From the NCBI RefSeq assembly GCF_020595055.1, contig NZ_JAJDOO010000011.1, positions 88,724 through 152,723 of the forward strand: 64,000 nt of DNA, given 5' to 3'. The notes under the pieces were generated by a model, which was not told the origin of the DNA, did not search any database, and saw only the letters and a list, made by a program, of their open reading frames with translations. How positions within the stretch are numbered: the stretch's first letter is position 1; the number at the start of each line of letters is the position of its first letter. The position numbers and the translations under genes were made by a program. Source of the stretch: Desulfosporosinus shakirovi (lineage in GTDB: Bacteria; Bacillota; Desulfitobacteriia; Desulfitobacteriales; Desulfitobacteriaceae). Below are positions 1 through 9,594 of the stretch, one piece after another.

Positions 1-676
1 AGCGACTTCCGGTATTACATCTACAGAGGCAAATGAAGTATGTCGACGCCCTGATGCATCAAATGGCGAAATCCTTACTAATCGATGTACACCCTTTTCA
101 GACTTAGCATATCCATAGGCGTTTTCCCCACTGAAGGACAGGGTTGCGCTTTTGATACCTGCCTCCTCTCCATGTAAAAAGTCCAGGGTTTCGACTTTAT
201 ATCCATGACGCTCGCCCCAACGAATATAAAGTCGATAAAGCATTTGAACCCAATCTTGTGCTTCTGTCCCGCCGGCTCCAGCATGGAGAGTCAAAATGGC
301 ATTGTTTCGATCGTACTGGCCTGAAAGCAATAACTCTAATTCCAAGGCCGCAAACCTTTGATTAAGCGCTGTTATACCCTGCTCAATCTCGGGTTCCAGG
401 CTCACATCGTCTTCCTCCGCAGCTAATTGCCAGAGAGTCGCAGTCTCCTCAAGTTCCCGCTCCAGCTCCTCATACATTTTAACTTTGCTTTGATGCAAGG
501 CCAGCTCCTGCATAATTTTCTGAGCATAGACCGGGTCATTCCATAGATCCGGTCTATGGAATTCCGTCTCTAAAGCACTGATTTTATCAATACGCTTAGC
601 GACGTCAAAGGGAAACCCTCAAATCTGCCAAAGACAATGATAATGTTTCAAGATCCTTTTTCCAATCAGAAAGCAC
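1..676 (-). CDS. prfB: Peptide chain release factor 2 (5' part, programmed frameshift)
   Basis: RF2 recognises UGA and UAA in the ribosomal A site and triggers peptide release. The gene runs off the left edge, so only about the first 225 residues are present and the catalytic GGQ loop is missing. The anticodon-like SPF tripeptide is visible in ISPFDASGRRHTSF. The start is GTG at 676, 10-15 nt after AAAGGG. Codons 1-24 (VLSDWKKDLETLS...) end at an in-frame TGA at 605-607 inside the classic CTTTGAC slip site. Translation then continues in the +1 frame as DVAKRIDKISALE. It lies 73 nt downstream of secA, the usual hpf-secA-prfB order. Confidence 0.93.
604..620 (-). promoter_or_regulatory. RF2 programmed +1 frameshift site
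   Basis: On the minus strand the sequence reads AGGGTTTCCCTTTGAC. CTT TGA C is the conserved slippery codon, stop and following C of bacterial prfB, and the AGGG just upstream can act as the internal Shine-Dalgarno-like stimulator. Low RF2 favours slippage and so raises RF2 synthesis; this autoregulation is established for the family, not shown here. Confidence 0.93.
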
Positions 677-749
677 TCATATTCACCCTTTCTAAATCCA
701 TTTGCTTTCTAAGAAACAATGCGCTAATGATATCCATAAGCAATTAGAC

Positions 750-3266
750 CTACGCTCCTGGACTTTGCTTTTTCTTTGCCCCGCAACACTTCTTATATTT
801 CAACCCGCTTCCACATGGGCAAAGATCATTGCGTCCAATTTGGTCTCCCGTGTGAACTGGTTTACTCGGTTCACCTTCATAGCGGTTTTCTGTTACATTA
901 CGAGGCTGCTCTGCAACTTCTTCCCGGACCTGCGGTGTCACCCGCATAACATAACGGACAATATCATCCTGAATGGAGTCAATCATCGCTTGGAACATTT
1001 CGTACCCTTCACGCTTATATTCTACGAGTGGATTCTTCTGACCATAGGCACGTAACCCAATCCCCTCTCGCAACATATCCATAGCATCAAGATGGTCCAT
1101 CCACTTGCTGTCTACCACTTGAAGCATTACTGCTCGCTCAACTTCACGCATTAGGTCAGCACCAAATAACTCCTCACGGCTCTTGTAAAGCGCTTTCGCT
1201 TTTTCAATCAGCATTGCTTCAATTTCTTCAGCTGAAAGCTCTGCTAACTCTTCGGGTGATAAATGGATTCCAGGCAGAAAAAATCCTTCTACATAATCAG
1301 CTAAGCTAGGCAAATCCCATTCCTCCGGAAATGTACTTTCCCCGCTAAACATGCTAATACTGTTTGTGGCCGCCTTTTCTATCATGTCCATGATATTGTC
1401 ATGCAGATTTTCTCCCATGAGAACTGCACGCCGCTGAGCATAAATAACCTCACGTTGCAGGTTCATGACATCGTCATAATCAAGTACATGTTTACGAATG
1501 TCAAAGTTGCGATTCTCAACTCGTCGTTGGGCGGTTTCTATAGAACGGGAAATCATTTTAGAGGTAATAGGTATAGAGTCGTCCATCCCTAATTTATCCA
1601 TGATGCCCATAATATTATCGGCACCAAACAAACGCATTAAATCGTCCTCTAACGAAATAAAGAATTGAGTTGATCCGGGGTCACCTTGACGTCCCGCACG
1701 CCCTCTCAATTGGTTATCAATTCGTCTGGATTCATGTCGCTCTGTCCCAATAATATGTAACCCGCCTATTTCAGCCACACCTTCACCGAGAATAATATCC
1801 GTTCCTCGACCAGCCATGTTTGTGGCAATTGTAACCATGCCGTGTTGTCCGGCTTGAGCAACAATTTCAGCTTCTTTTTCATGGAATTTGGCATTGAGGA
1901 CTTGGTGTGGAACCCCTCGCCTTTCTAACAAAGTACTTAAGTGTTCCGATCTTTCGACGGAAACCGTTCCTACCAGAAGCGGTTGCCCTTTGCTATGTCG
2001 TTCGATGACACTATCGACAACCGCTAAGAACTTACCTTCCTCTGTACGATAAATAATGTCCGGCTCATCTTTACGCAACAAAGTCTTGTTGGTTGGAATT
2101 TCTACAACGTCCAGCTTATAAATCTTGCGAAATTCTGGTTCTTCCGTCATAGCCGTTCCGGTCATGCCCGAGAGCTTTTCATACATTCTAAAGTAATTTT
2201 GGAAGGTGATCGTGGCTAAGGTTTGTGATTCTTTTTCAATCTTAACGCCCTCTTTAGCCTCTATGGCTTGATGTAATCCTTCACTGTAGCGACGCCCAAA
2301 CATCAGACGTCCAGTAAACTCGTCAACTATAATTACTTCCCCGTCTTTAACCACATAGTCGCGGTCACGTCTGAAAAGGGTTTGCGCTTTCAAGGCCTGG
2401 TTAACATGATGTGCGAGCTCGCTATGAATATCTTCATAAAGATTGTCAACACCTAGCATGCTCTCCACTCGACTTACCCCTTTTTCTGTGAGGGTGACGA
2501 CACGCTCTTTTTCAATGACCTTATAATCCTCTTCGGTTTTTAGGCGCGGAATAATCATAGCAACCCTAAAATATAACTCAGTTGGCTTGTCCGCTTCCCC
2601 AGAAATAATCAGTGGCGTGCGTGCCTCGTCAACAAGGATCGAGTCTACTTCGTCCACGACAGCATAATGCAACTCACGTTGAACCAAGGCCTCAGGTCTT
2701 GTAACCATATTATCCCTGAGGTAGTCAAAACCAAATTCGTTGTTTGTACCATAAACAATATCTGAAGCATAACTGTTTCGACGTTGCTCATAGTTCAACC
2801 CATGAACAACTAAGCCCACGGAAAGACCAAGAAATTGATGAATACGTCCCATCCATTCACTGTCGCGACGAGCTAAGTAATCATTGACCGTTATGACATG
2901 AACCCCTTTTCCTGATAAGGCATTTAAATAGGCCGGCAAAGTGGCTACAAGAGTTTTTCCTTCCCCTGTACGCATCTCGGCAATCCGGCCGTCGTGAAGG
3001 ACCATCCCTCCAATTAACTGTACATCATAGTGTCGCTGATTAAGCACCCTTCGGCCAGCCTCTCGTACAACTGCAAAAGCCTCCGGCAGCACACTCTCAA
3101 GACTTTCTCCCTGCTCCAAACGTCCTCGAAATTCAGCAGTCTTACCACGCAATTCGTCATCATTCAAAGCTTGGATCGTCGGTTCAAAGCTATTAATCAC
3201 TGCAACGCGTTTTTGATATTTTCGTATTTCGCGTGCATTATCATCGAATAAATCTAAAAACCCCAT
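750..3266 (-). CDS. secA: Preprotein translocase ATPase SecA
   Basis: SecA is the ATP-driven motor that pushes unfolded preproteins through SecYEG at the membrane. The 838-residue product has Walker A MRTGEGKT near residue 98, the DEAD-type box VVDEVDSIL near 207, and a C-terminal zinc tail [16 protein letters not shown] that in other species binds SecB or ribosomes. I chose the ATG at 3266 ([10 protein letters not shown]) because AAAGGTGG lies 7-8 nt upstream and SecA proteins normally begin this way; an upstream extension to 3311 is possible but has no ribosome site. hpf lies upstream and prfB downstream. Confidence 0.97.
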   Translation of the reverse strand: MGFLDLFDDNAREIRKYQKRVAVINSFEPTIQALNDDELRGKTAEFRGRLEQGESLESVLPEAFAVVREAGRRVLNQRHYDVQLIGGMVLHDGRIAEMRTGEGKTLVATLPAYLNALSGKGVHVITVNDYLARRDSEWMGRIHQFLGLSVGLVVHGLNYEQRRNSYASDIVYGTNNEFGFDYLRDNMVTRPEALVQRELHYAVVDEVDSILVDEARTPLIISGEADKPTELYFRVAMIIPRLKTEEDYKVIEKERVVTLTEKGVSRVESMLGVDNLYEDIHSELAHHVNQALKAQTLFRRDRDYVVKDGEVIIVDEFTGRLMFGRRYSEGLHQAIEAKEGVKIEKESQTLATITFQNYFRMYEKLSGMTGTAMTEEPEFRKIYKLDVVEIPTNKTLLRKDEPDIIYRTEEGKFLAVVDSVIERHSKGQPLLVGTVSVERSEHLSTLLERRGVPHQVLNAKFHEKEAEIVAQAGQHGMVTIATNMAGRGTDIILGEGVAEIGGLHIIGTERHESRRIDNQLRGRAGRQGDPGSTQFFISLEDDLMRLFGADNIMGIMDKLGMDDSIPITSKMISRSIETAQRRVENRNFDIRKHVLDYDDVMNLQREVIYAQRRAVLMGENLHDNIMDMIEKAATNSISMFSGESTFPEEWDLPSLADYVEGFFLPGIHLSPEELAELSAEEIEAMLIEKAKALYKSREELFGADLMREVERAVMLQVVDSKWMDHLDAMDMLREGIGLRAYGQKNPLVEYKREGYEMFQAMIDSIQDDIVRYVMRVTPQVREEVAEQPRNVTENRYEGEPSKPVHTGDQIGRNDLCPCGSGLKYKKCCGAKKKQSPGA

Positions 3267-3416
3267 TATGTCCACCTTTCTCAATCTTTGTATATTTCTT
3301 AATTCTAACATCCTTGAGATACGACTGCAACCAAGCCTGATGATTAAGTCGTGGGGTATTTCCCCATTTACGTTCGAACCGAAATAAAACCTTCGATTCT
3401 TTCAATATATATCTAG

Positions 3417-3440
3417 AAAGGCCCGCATATGCGGGCCTTT
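3417..3440 (-). terminator. Perfect 24-bp palindrome between hpf and secA
   Basis: Stem AAAGGCCCGC with AUAU loop and GCGGGCCUUU forms a strong GC-rich hairpin 64 bp after the hpf stop. No long U-tract follows outside the stem, so it may be a weak terminator, a processing site or an mRNA stabiliser that adjusts the hpf:secA ratio. Confidence 0.55.
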
Positions 3441-3503
3441 CGCTCAATTATTAGCGGCAGATCAGTCCGAGTACACCACGCGATTTGCTCGAACTCTGGC
3501 TGA

Positions 3504-4034
3504 TTACGTTTGAGGTTGCAGTAACCCATAGTCTCCATTATTACGCAGATAGACTACATTCATTTCTTGGCTTTCAGCATTTGTAAACACAAAGAATGTA
3601 TGGCCTACTAAATTCATCTGCATAATCGCCTCTTCGACTGACATTGGCTTGGCAGAAAACTTCTTATTTCGAACAATCTCCTCACTCGGTTCATCGCTCA
3701 TTGCAATTTGTTGCTTAGGATCATGATCCTTCAGGACCTTAGAGCGCATCCGTTTATTAATACGCGTGCGATATTTATCAATTTGGCGTTCTAATTTCTC
3801 AACGACCATGTCGATTGACGAATACATGTCTTCGGTTTCTTCTTCGCCACGCAAAATCATACCATTGAGTGGAGCAGTAACCTCCACTCGATGCCGGTCA
3901 CGCTCGACAAGCAAGGTTACTTGAACGTCCATAAACTCATCAGAGTATTTTGCCAACTTACCCACACGTTTCATAACATACTCTTTAAGGGCGTCTGTAA
4001 GTTCGATATGTTTACCACGAATATTAATGTTCAT
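3504..4034 (-). CDS. hpf: Long-form ribosome hibernation promoting factor
   Basis: Long HPF (B. subtilis YvyD type) pairs 70S ribosomes into inactive 100S dimers in stress or stationary phase. The 176-residue length is that of the long form. An N-terminal S30AE/YfiA domain (about 1-100, starting MNINIRGKHIELTDALKEY) is followed by a linker and a C-terminal dimerisation domain (about 118-176, containing FFVFTNAESQEMNVVYLR). The ATG at 4034 follows a GGGGG ribosome site. The position before secA is the conserved Firmicutes arrangement. Confidence 0.95.
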   Translation of the reverse strand: MNINIRGKHIELTDALKEYVMKRVGKLAKYSDEFMDVQVTLLVERDRHRVEVTAPLNGMILRGEEETEDMYSSIDMVVEKLERQIDKYRTRINKRMRSKVLKDHDPKQQIAMSDEPSEEIVRNKKFSAKPMSVEEAIMQMNLVGHTFFVFTNAESQEMNVVYLRNNGDYGLLQPQT

Positions 4035-4138
4035 AAATTCAACCCCCTTCTATGCTGGTACATAACTAATATTCCCGATTTACACAAAAAATCCTGCTTA
4101 TTTAATATAATGTTTTTAGAAATGATATTTCTCAACTA

Positions 4139-4193
4139 AATCCCTAAAGAGAGAATCGCTGACATTACATCAACGATTCTCTCTTTAGGGATT
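4139..4193 (-). terminator. 20-bp hairpin after the cold-shock gene
   Basis: Arms 4139-4158 and 4174-4193 are perfectly complementary over 20 bp (AATCCCTAAAGAGAGAATCG and its complement) with a 15-nt loop. It sits 13 bp after the csp stop, with the start of hpf 105 bp further on. It probably ends the csp transcript and may limit read-through into hpf. The stem is longer than most intrinsic terminators and lacks a clear U-tract. Confidence 0.65.
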
Positions 4194-4206
4194 ATACTTC
4201 TTAGGA

Positions 4207-4404
4207 TTAACGGACCATTACATTGGATGCTTGTTCCCCACGTGGGCCTTGAATGACATCAAACTCAACATTCTGTCCCTCTTCCAGGGTACGGAATCCA
4301 TCCCCCATGACCGATTGAAAATGCACAAAGATATCTTGCCCATTTTCTTGCTCAATAAATCCGTAACCCTTCTGTTTGCTAAACCATTTGACTTTGCCTA
4401 CCAC
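4207..4404 (-). CDS. csp: Cold shock protein, CspA family
   Basis: This 65-residue single-stranded nucleic-acid-binding protein acts as an RNA chaperone. Both hallmark motifs are present: RNP1 KGYGFIE and RNP2 DIFVHFQ, followed by the usual [22 protein letters not shown]-terminal half. The start is GTG (GTG GTA GGC AAA), with AGGAGGG 10 nt upstream. Upstream lies a long gap containing a repeat element. I cannot identify which csp paralogue it is. Confidence 0.95.
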   Translation of the reverse strand: MVGKVKWFSKQKGYGFIEQENGQDIFVHFQSVMGDGFRTLEEGQNVEFDVIQGPRGEQASNVMVR

Positions 4405-4633
4405 GTAAAAAAACCCTCCTTGAATTGTCGAAGTCCTAAAGCTTACGCTTCAACTCGACTAATACTTAGGAGGATACCCAACATTTAGAAAATTTAAACC
4501 TTAAATTAAGCATAATTATACTCCCCAATTTAATGTGTCAAGATTCAAGATCCTAAATCCCCAACTCGAATTCGAATCCAAGAAATACGTTACATCAAAA
4601 CGACCACATTTTCTTCCAAAGACCACCCCCAAA

Positions 4634-4840
4634 GAGCGGTTTCTACCAAGCAGAAAGCTTCGTGAAACGCAGTCCAGCCGCACACCGCAAGCCTTGCCCA
4701 CGACTGGAACAGGACGTTTGAGGTTAGAGCATCGATGGCAAGGAGCGGCGTCACATGCATCAAACCCTGAGGTTCGGACGCGCTCGCGAACCCTCCAGCG
4801 CGTCAGCGGCGTAACGTGCTGACGCGTGCAGAAACCGCTC
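4634..4840. repeat. GC-rich structured intergenic element (repeat copy A)
   Basis: Most of the gene-free stretch 4405-4913 is a GC-rich block bounded by a perfect 11-bp inverted repeat, GAGCGGTTTCT (4634-4644) and AGAAACCGCTC (4830-4840). Inside are a 9-bp stem CGCGTCAGC/GCTGACGCG (4799-4807 and 4818-4826) and a CCTTGCC/GGCAAGG pair enclosing a 28-nt core at 4702-4729. That core recurs with 2 mismatches, inverted, at 59461-59488. Short reading frames across it resemble no protein. The remaining bases, 4405-4620, show nothing I recognise. Confidence 0.6.
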
Positions 4841-4862
4841 CTCCCAAGAGCATGACATGCAA

Positions 4863-4899
4863 ACGCGCTCCCCAGGCCTGCTTAGCCAAAGGAGCGCGT
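4863..4899 (-). terminator. Terminator-like hairpin after the amino-acid ABC operon
   Basis: A 9-bp stem ACGCGCTCC/GGAGCGCGT (4863-4871 and 4891-4899) lies 15 bp past the ATPase stop on the minus strand and is followed by TTTGC. The U-tract is short, so termination strength is uncertain. Confidence 0.5.
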
Positions 4900-4913
4900 A
4901 CAATAAGCTTCTC

Positions 4914-5633
4914 TTATAAGATTTTACTCAAAAACACCTTAGTCCTTGGATTCTTAGGATTCGCAAAAACTTCGTTGGGCTCTCCCTCTTCCATGATAAT
5001 CCCCTCATCCATAAAAATCACTCGATCACCAACCTCACGAGCAAATCCCATCTCATGAGTAACGACGACCATAGTCATCCCTTCTCGTGCCAAATCCTTC
5101 ATGACCGCTAAAACCTCTCCCACCATTTCCGGATCAAGAGCAGAGGTAGTCTCATCAAAAAGCATAATCTTTGGCTTCATTGCTAAAGCACGAGCAATAG
5201 CAACTCGTTGCTGTTGTCCACCGGAAAGGCGATCAGGGTATTCGTCCGCTTTATCATAGAGACCAACTTTAGCCAAGAGCTCTAGGCCAATCTTTCTTGC
5301 TTCCTCTTTATTTGTTTTACGAACCACTTCTGGAGCAAGCACAATGTTTTGAATTGCAGTCATATGTGGAAAGAGGTTAAAGCGTTGGAAAACCATACCC
5401 ACCTCTCGTCGTATTGCATTAACATTGACCTCGGAGTTAAGAGGAATTCCATCGACGATAATCTCTCCACTAGTAGGCTCTTCGAGTTTATTTAGGCAAC
5501 GCAGGAAAGTACTCTTCCCCGAGCCGCTGGGGCCAATGACAACCACCACTTCTTTTTCATGAACATGGCAATCAATTCCTTTAAGAACTTCAAGCTTACC
5601 AAAAGATTTATGCAAATTCTTAACGAAGATCAT
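4914..5633 (-). CDS. glnQ: Polar amino-acid ABC transporter ATPase (GlnQ type)
   Basis: Cytoplasmic ATPase that powers uptake of glutamine or a related polar amino acid. The 239-residue protein shows Walker [10 protein letters not shown] near residue 36, the signature [16 protein letters not shown] near 134 and Walker B IMLFDE followed by TTSALDPE. The Walker B tail reads DETTSALD where many family members have DEPTSALD. The ATG at 5633 ([13 protein letters not shown]) is preceded by GGAGAGGAGG and overlaps the permease end by 14 bp, consistent with translational coupling. Substrate is inferred from the family only. Confidence 0.92.
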   Translation of the reverse strand: MIFVKNLHKSFGKLEVLKGIDCHVHEKEVVVVIGPSGSGKSTFLRCLNKLEEPTSGEIIVDGIPLNSEVNVNAIRREVGMVFQRFNLFPHMTAIQNIVLAPEVVRKTNKEEARKIGLELLAKVGLYDKADEYPDRLSGGQQQRVAIARALAMKPKIMLFDETTSALDPEMVGEVLAVMKDLAREGMTMVVVTHEMGFAREVGDRVIFMDEGIIMEEGEPNEVFANPKNPRTKVFLSKIL

Positions 5634-6297
5634 TCTTGCCCAACCTCCTCTCCATATAGGCAACCCATTGGGCAATCAACTGAGTCATTACTAAGTAATA
5701 CAAGGCAACGGCCATATACATTGGAAGTGGTTGGTAGGTTCGTCCAACTATAATCTTTCCGGTATAAAAAAGTTCCTGTATCGCAATTATGGATAACAGC
5801 GAGGAGTCTTTTAGCAAGGCAATAAACTCGTTACCCAAAGGAGGAATCGTCCTTTTAAAAGCTTGTGGAAGGATAACATAACGCAACGCTTGAGCTTGTG
5901 TCATCCCCAGCGATCGTGCAGCTTCGGATTGACCACGGTCTATGGACTGAATGCCGGCTCTAAATATTTCAGCAATATAGGCACCTGAATTAAGGCCCAT
6001 CGCCAATATCCCTGCCGTATACTGATAGTTATCAGGCATAGTCTGCCATTTAAGAAGCATTGGTATTCCAAAATACACCAGGAATATTTGCACTAATAAT
6101 GGAGTCCCTCGAAAAAAATCTATATAGGCAATCGCCCCCGCGCGAACAACTTTGTGCTTAGACAGCCGAGCTAAAGCCATGAATAAACCAATTACTACCC
6201 CTATTGCCACCGCTCCAGCCGTTAGTTCTAAAGTTAGCAACGCCCCTTTGGCGAGAATAGGCATATTATCTACAACCACATGCCAGTTCATTCCCAC
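5620..6297 (-). CDS. glnP: Polar amino-acid ABC transporter permease (GlnP type)
   Basis: Membrane subunit of the same importer, 225 residues with several hydrophobic segments (about 20-45, 60-80, 90-110, 185-205). The cytoplasmic EAA loop that contacts the ATPase is visible as [20 protein letters not shown]. The GTG at 6297 lies 6 nt after AGGAGG; an ATG two codons later is the alternative start. The binding-protein gene is 430 bp upstream, so the order is binding protein, permease, ATPase. Confidence 0.92.
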   Translation of the reverse strand: MGMNWHVVVDNMPILAKGALLTLELTAGAVAIGVVIGLFMALARLSKHKVVRAGAIAYIDFFRGTPLLVQIFLVYFGIPMLLKWQTMPDNYQYTAGILAMGLNSGAYIAEIFRAGIQSIDRGQSEAARSLGMTQAQALRYVILPQAFKRTIPPLGNEFIALLKDSSLLSIIAIQELFYTGKIIVGRTYQPLPMYMAVALYYLVMTQLIAQWVAYMERRLGKNDLR

Positions 6298-6657
6298 AAT
6301 AATCCTCCTATCTTCAAATTCTATTCTTTATGCTTTATTCTTTACGAAGATATGAAGCATAATTAGTTCTTTCAAGCTCTCTTTTCGCTTAATATTACAT
6401 CGCCCTAAAATTATATATTTTACCGCAAATTTTTACAAGTAAAACTACATGACAATTAACTTCGTCCATAAGAGTACATCCTGTATCCAATTTATAAATA
6501 CTTGTCCGCTCCAACATGAATCCGGATTTCAAATAATCAAACAAAGTGTGATTATACATGGACGAAGGACTATATTCAAGGACCAATTTAAGCCATCTCG
6601 TGTCTATTGCTGGCATGAATGCCAGCCCTTTGAGTGTAAGAAGGTTAAGGGCAAATT

Positions 6658-6695
6658 AAAGGGAAAGCACTTTTTAATTTCAGTGCCTTCCCTTT
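6658..6695 (-). terminator. Hairpin between binding-protein and permease genes
   Basis: Arms AAAGGGAAAGCACT and AGTGCCTTCCCTTT pair over 14 bp with one mismatch, 33 bp after the binding-protein stop. Such a hairpin commonly lets the binding protein be made in excess of the membrane parts. The rest of the gap 6298-6657 is AT-rich. It holds a small palindrome CTGGCATGAATGCCAG (about 6610-6625) and no convincing gene. Confidence 0.55.
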
Positions 6696-6727
6696 AGCAA
6701 AGTAGTCAAACATGTTTAAAAGGATTA

Positions 6728-7525
6728 TTAGATTTTAGGAGCATCCACTTTGAACCATTTCTTATAGATTTCATTGTATTTTCCATTTTCCATGAGCTTT
6801 TTCAATGAGGCATTCATCTTTCCTGCTAATTCCGTATTTCCAAGCTTCATGGCAATTCCATAATATTCTTCACCTGAGTCTGCATCTACAGATTCAATCT
6901 GGGCCGTAGGATTTTGGGCTTGGAACCAAAGCACAACCGGCGAGTCGGCCACAACAGCATCCACTCCACCGCTTATTAGAGCGTTCATAGCATCCGGGGT
7001 TGTGTCATACTTATTTGTTTCCATACCTTTTTCCTCAACGGCATATTGTCCCGTTGTATTAAGTTGAACTCCGATTTTCTTTCCTTTTAGGTCTGTTAAT
7101 GATTTAAAATCAGCACCTTTTTTCATGGCTATATATTGGCCGCTTAAAAAATACTTGTCACTAAACAGGACACTTTTGGCACGATCCTCAGTGATTGTCA
7201 TAGCAGAAATAACCGCCTCATATTTCCCTGCTTGCAAAGCTGGAATTAAACCATCAAAAGCTGCTGTCTCAATATCTACTTTTGTATAGCCCATATCTGC
7301 GCCAAGAGCCTGAATAAGCTCAATATCAAAGCCTGTCGCTACTTGCTTTTCATCCATAAATTCAAATGGTGCATAGGCAATATCAGAACCGACTCTCAAA
7401 ACCTTTTCCTCGGGAGCTGGATTCGAAGATGGAGCGGGTGTGTTGGTACTTCCGCATCCGGCAAGTGTCAAAAGACTCAAACTAAGTACTGCAGTTAAAA
7501 CAAAACGAATTTTTGACCTAAACAT
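6728..7525 (-). CDS. glnH: Amino-acid-binding lipoprotein (GlnH type)
   Basis: Extracellular solute-binding protein, family 3, of the glnHPQ-type importer. The 265-residue product starts MFRSKIRFVLTAVLS and has a lipobox LTLAGC, so it should be lipid-anchored. A Pro/Ser-rich linker (TNTPAPSSNPAPEEK) precedes the binding fold, with family features RVGSDIAYAPFEF and ATGFDIELIQAL. I chose the ATG at 7525 because GAGAGGGG lies 7 nt upstream. The substrate (glutamine versus another polar amino acid) cannot be fixed from sequence. Confidence 0.92.
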   Translation of the reverse strand: MFRSKIRFVLTAVLSLSLLTLAGCGSTNTPAPSSNPAPEEKVLRVGSDIAYAPFEFMDEKQVATGFDIELIQALGADMGYTKVDIETAAFDGLIPALQAGKYEAVISAMTITEDRAKSVLFSDKYFLSGQYIAMKKGADFKSLTDLKGKKIGVQLNTTGQYAVEEKGMETNKYDTTPDAMNALISGGVDAVVADSPVVLWFQAQNPTAQIESVDADSGEEYYGIAMKLGNTELAGKMNASLKKLMENGKYNEIYKKWFKVDAPKI

Positions 7526-7744
7526 TTTTATTCCCCTCTCTTTTGGATGTCTTAGCAAACCCCTTTTAAAGCTTTGGTGTTATGCATCAGCTTATCCTTC
7601 TTGCTTCCGATTATACTTAGTTACGAATAATTATACAATACTTTTTTCATCGATATCTAGACACTCTCCTGTTATTTTTTCATGCGCAGATCCAAAACTT
7701 ACCTTAGTCCCTTCCAAAGTATGTATTCGCATCATAAACCCAAT

Positions 7745-9331
7745 TCATTTTGTTGTTTTATCCAGCGTCCTCAAGAAGTATACTCCCGTTGGATGAATGC
7801 TAAATCCACTAATACTCTTGTTGGAGGCTGCCATATCCAAAGAGTTGCTGATAAACACCCATGGCGCATCTCTTACCAGAATTTGTTGGGCTTCAGTATA
7901 ATTCTTAATTCGCTCTTGGTCACTTGAACTTTGCTGTGCCTTAAGAAGCAATTCATCGTATTTAGGATTATTGTACATTGCATCGTTTAAACGACCATCG
8001 CCAATTTGGTTTGAATGAAGCAGAGCATATAAGAAGTTATCAGGATCTCCATTATCACCCATCCAGCCGTACAGATATGCTTCGCCTTTTCCGTTCTTCA
8101 CGTTTTCTTTATGCTCTTTCCAAGCCGCAGAAGTAATATTAACAGTTATTCCAGCCTCCTTCAGATATCCCTGAATCGCAATGGCCAGATTGTCTCCACC
8201 TATTGCATTGTAAGGACAGGGATCTGTATAGCTGATAAGTTCGAAACTTAAATTATCATCATACCCGGCTTCTTTCAACAACCCCTTAGCTTTCGCCGGG
8301 TCATAAGGATAGGGTTGCAACTCTTTTACATAGCCAAAGAGAACCGAAGGCAAGGGGCCATTAGCCAATACAGCGTTTCCTTTGTATAGGCTATTGATTA
8401 TTTCTTCACGGTTAATCGCCATTGATATCGCTTGGCGAACTTTAGGGTCGTTGAAAGGTTTACGATCTGCGCGCATTCCCATGTAGTTGATGTTCATACC
8501 TGGTACTGTACTAACGTTAAGATTGGTATTCCCTTTTAGACGTTCGACATCATCCGGGTCAATGCCATCAATAATATCTGCTTCGCCAGCTAATAGTTTA
8601 TTGGCGCGTGCGGAGTTTTCTATAACAACTTCAAAGATTAGTTTATCAACTTTTGGTTTGCCATCCCAATAATCTTGGTTAGCTTTAAGCGTAATCTTGG
8701 CGTCTTTTTCCCAACTTTCAAAGACAAATGGGCCTGTACCAACTGGGTTTGCCCCAAAATCTTTGCCCATCTTTTTAATCGCTTCCGGAGAGCCCATAGG
8801 AACGCTGAGCGACATAGCAAGGTTTAGCAAAAATGGTGCATAAGGATTCTTTAGAACAAATTTCACAGTGCTTTCATCAACTGCAACAACTTTATCCACC
8901 ATACCCAACGTAAACTCCGAATACGGCATTTCTGCTGTTTGATTAGGCGGCAGTTGTCGCTCTACATTGAATTTTACGGCTTCAGCATTAAATGGAGTAC
9001 CATCATGGAACTTAACCCCTTTTCGAAGCTTAAATGTCCATTCCTTTTCGTCATCTGAAGTAAACCACTCTGTAGCAAGAGAGGGTTCTACCTCGGTGGA
9101 ACCCTCTCTATACCTCACCAATGTGTCAAAGACGTTGGCCACAACTTTAGCAGATTCTCCGTCTTCAATAAGTGCCGGGTCTAGACTAATCGAATCCGCT
9201 CCCCGTGCAAATATTACGGTTTTCTCCCCCGCAGTCTGACCTCCGCCAAATGAATTAATTACGCCGCATCCAGTAAGCAACGTGCTCACTAGAAAAAGGG
9301 CGGCAAGAACCCCTGCCAATCTTCTTCTCAC
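7745..9331 (-). CDS. Peptide-type ABC substrate-binding lipoprotein, family 5
   Basis: A 528-residue extracellular binding protein of the DppA/OppA/NikA family. The signal peptide MRRRLAGVLAALFLVSTLLT ends in a lipobox LLTGC. Family signatures include SLDPALIEDGES near the start of the mature protein, WTFKLRKGVKFHDGTPFNAE and KVRQAISMAINREEI. GTG at 9331 follows AGGAGGAG by 5 nt. No permease or ATPase of the Dpp/Opp type is adjacent, so it is an orphan here that must use a transporter encoded elsewhere. The ligand is unknown. Confidence 0.92.
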   Translation of the reverse strand: MRRRLAGVLAALFLVSTLLTGCGVINSFGGGQTAGEKTVIFARGADSISLDPALIEDGESAKVVANVFDTLVRYREGSTEVEPSLATEWFTSDDEKEWTFKLRKGVKFHDGTPFNAEAVKFNVERQLPPNQTAEMPYSEFTLGMVDKVVAVDESTVKFVLKNPYAPFLLNLAMSLSVPMGSPEAIKKMGKDFGANPVGTGPFVFESWEKDAKITLKANQDYWDGKPKVDKLIFEVVIENSARANKLLAGEADIIDGIDPDDVERLKGNTNLNVSTVPGMNINYMGMRADRKPFNDPKVRQAISMAINREEIINSLYKGNAVLANGPLPSVLFGYVKELQPYPYDPAKAKGLLKEAGYDDNLSFELISYTDPCPYNAIGGDNLAIAIQGYLKEAGITVNITSAAWKEHKENVKNGKGEAYLYGWMGDNGDPDNFLYALLHSNQIGDGRLNDAMYNNPKYDELLLKAQQSSSDQERIKNYTEAQQILVRDAPWVFISNSLDMAASNKSISGFSIHPTGVYFLRTLDKTTK

Positions 9332-9594
9332 GCTATCTCCTCCTCTTCATGCCCTTTCTTCTTTTATATCAGCAGAAATAATCTTCTATATATTCGATCT
9401 TCTTTACACAATCTCCTCTTAGAAAGTTGTCTTTAAACATTCGCCTATTTCTATAATTCCCCTATAATGTCAGATATCCTATTTATGGCGATGCAAACCA
9501 TTCTAATACCCCTTTTTTAGCAAAAAAGATTGCCTCTAGTTCTTGAGTTGACCATTAAAGTTACTTTATCCCCCTAAGTTACACACAGGAGTGT

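Noticed and set aside
702..1055. Plus-strand 117-codon reading frame inside secA
   Set aside because: It is fully antisense to the conserved zinc tail and C-terminal domain of SecA, has no ribosome site and resembles nothing.
4535..4822. Plus-strand 95-codon frame and an overlapping minus-strand 61-codon frame before the ABC operon
   Set aside because: The frames run through hairpins of the GC-rich repeat element, lack ribosome sites and have Arg/Ser/Thr-rich, non-protein-like composition.
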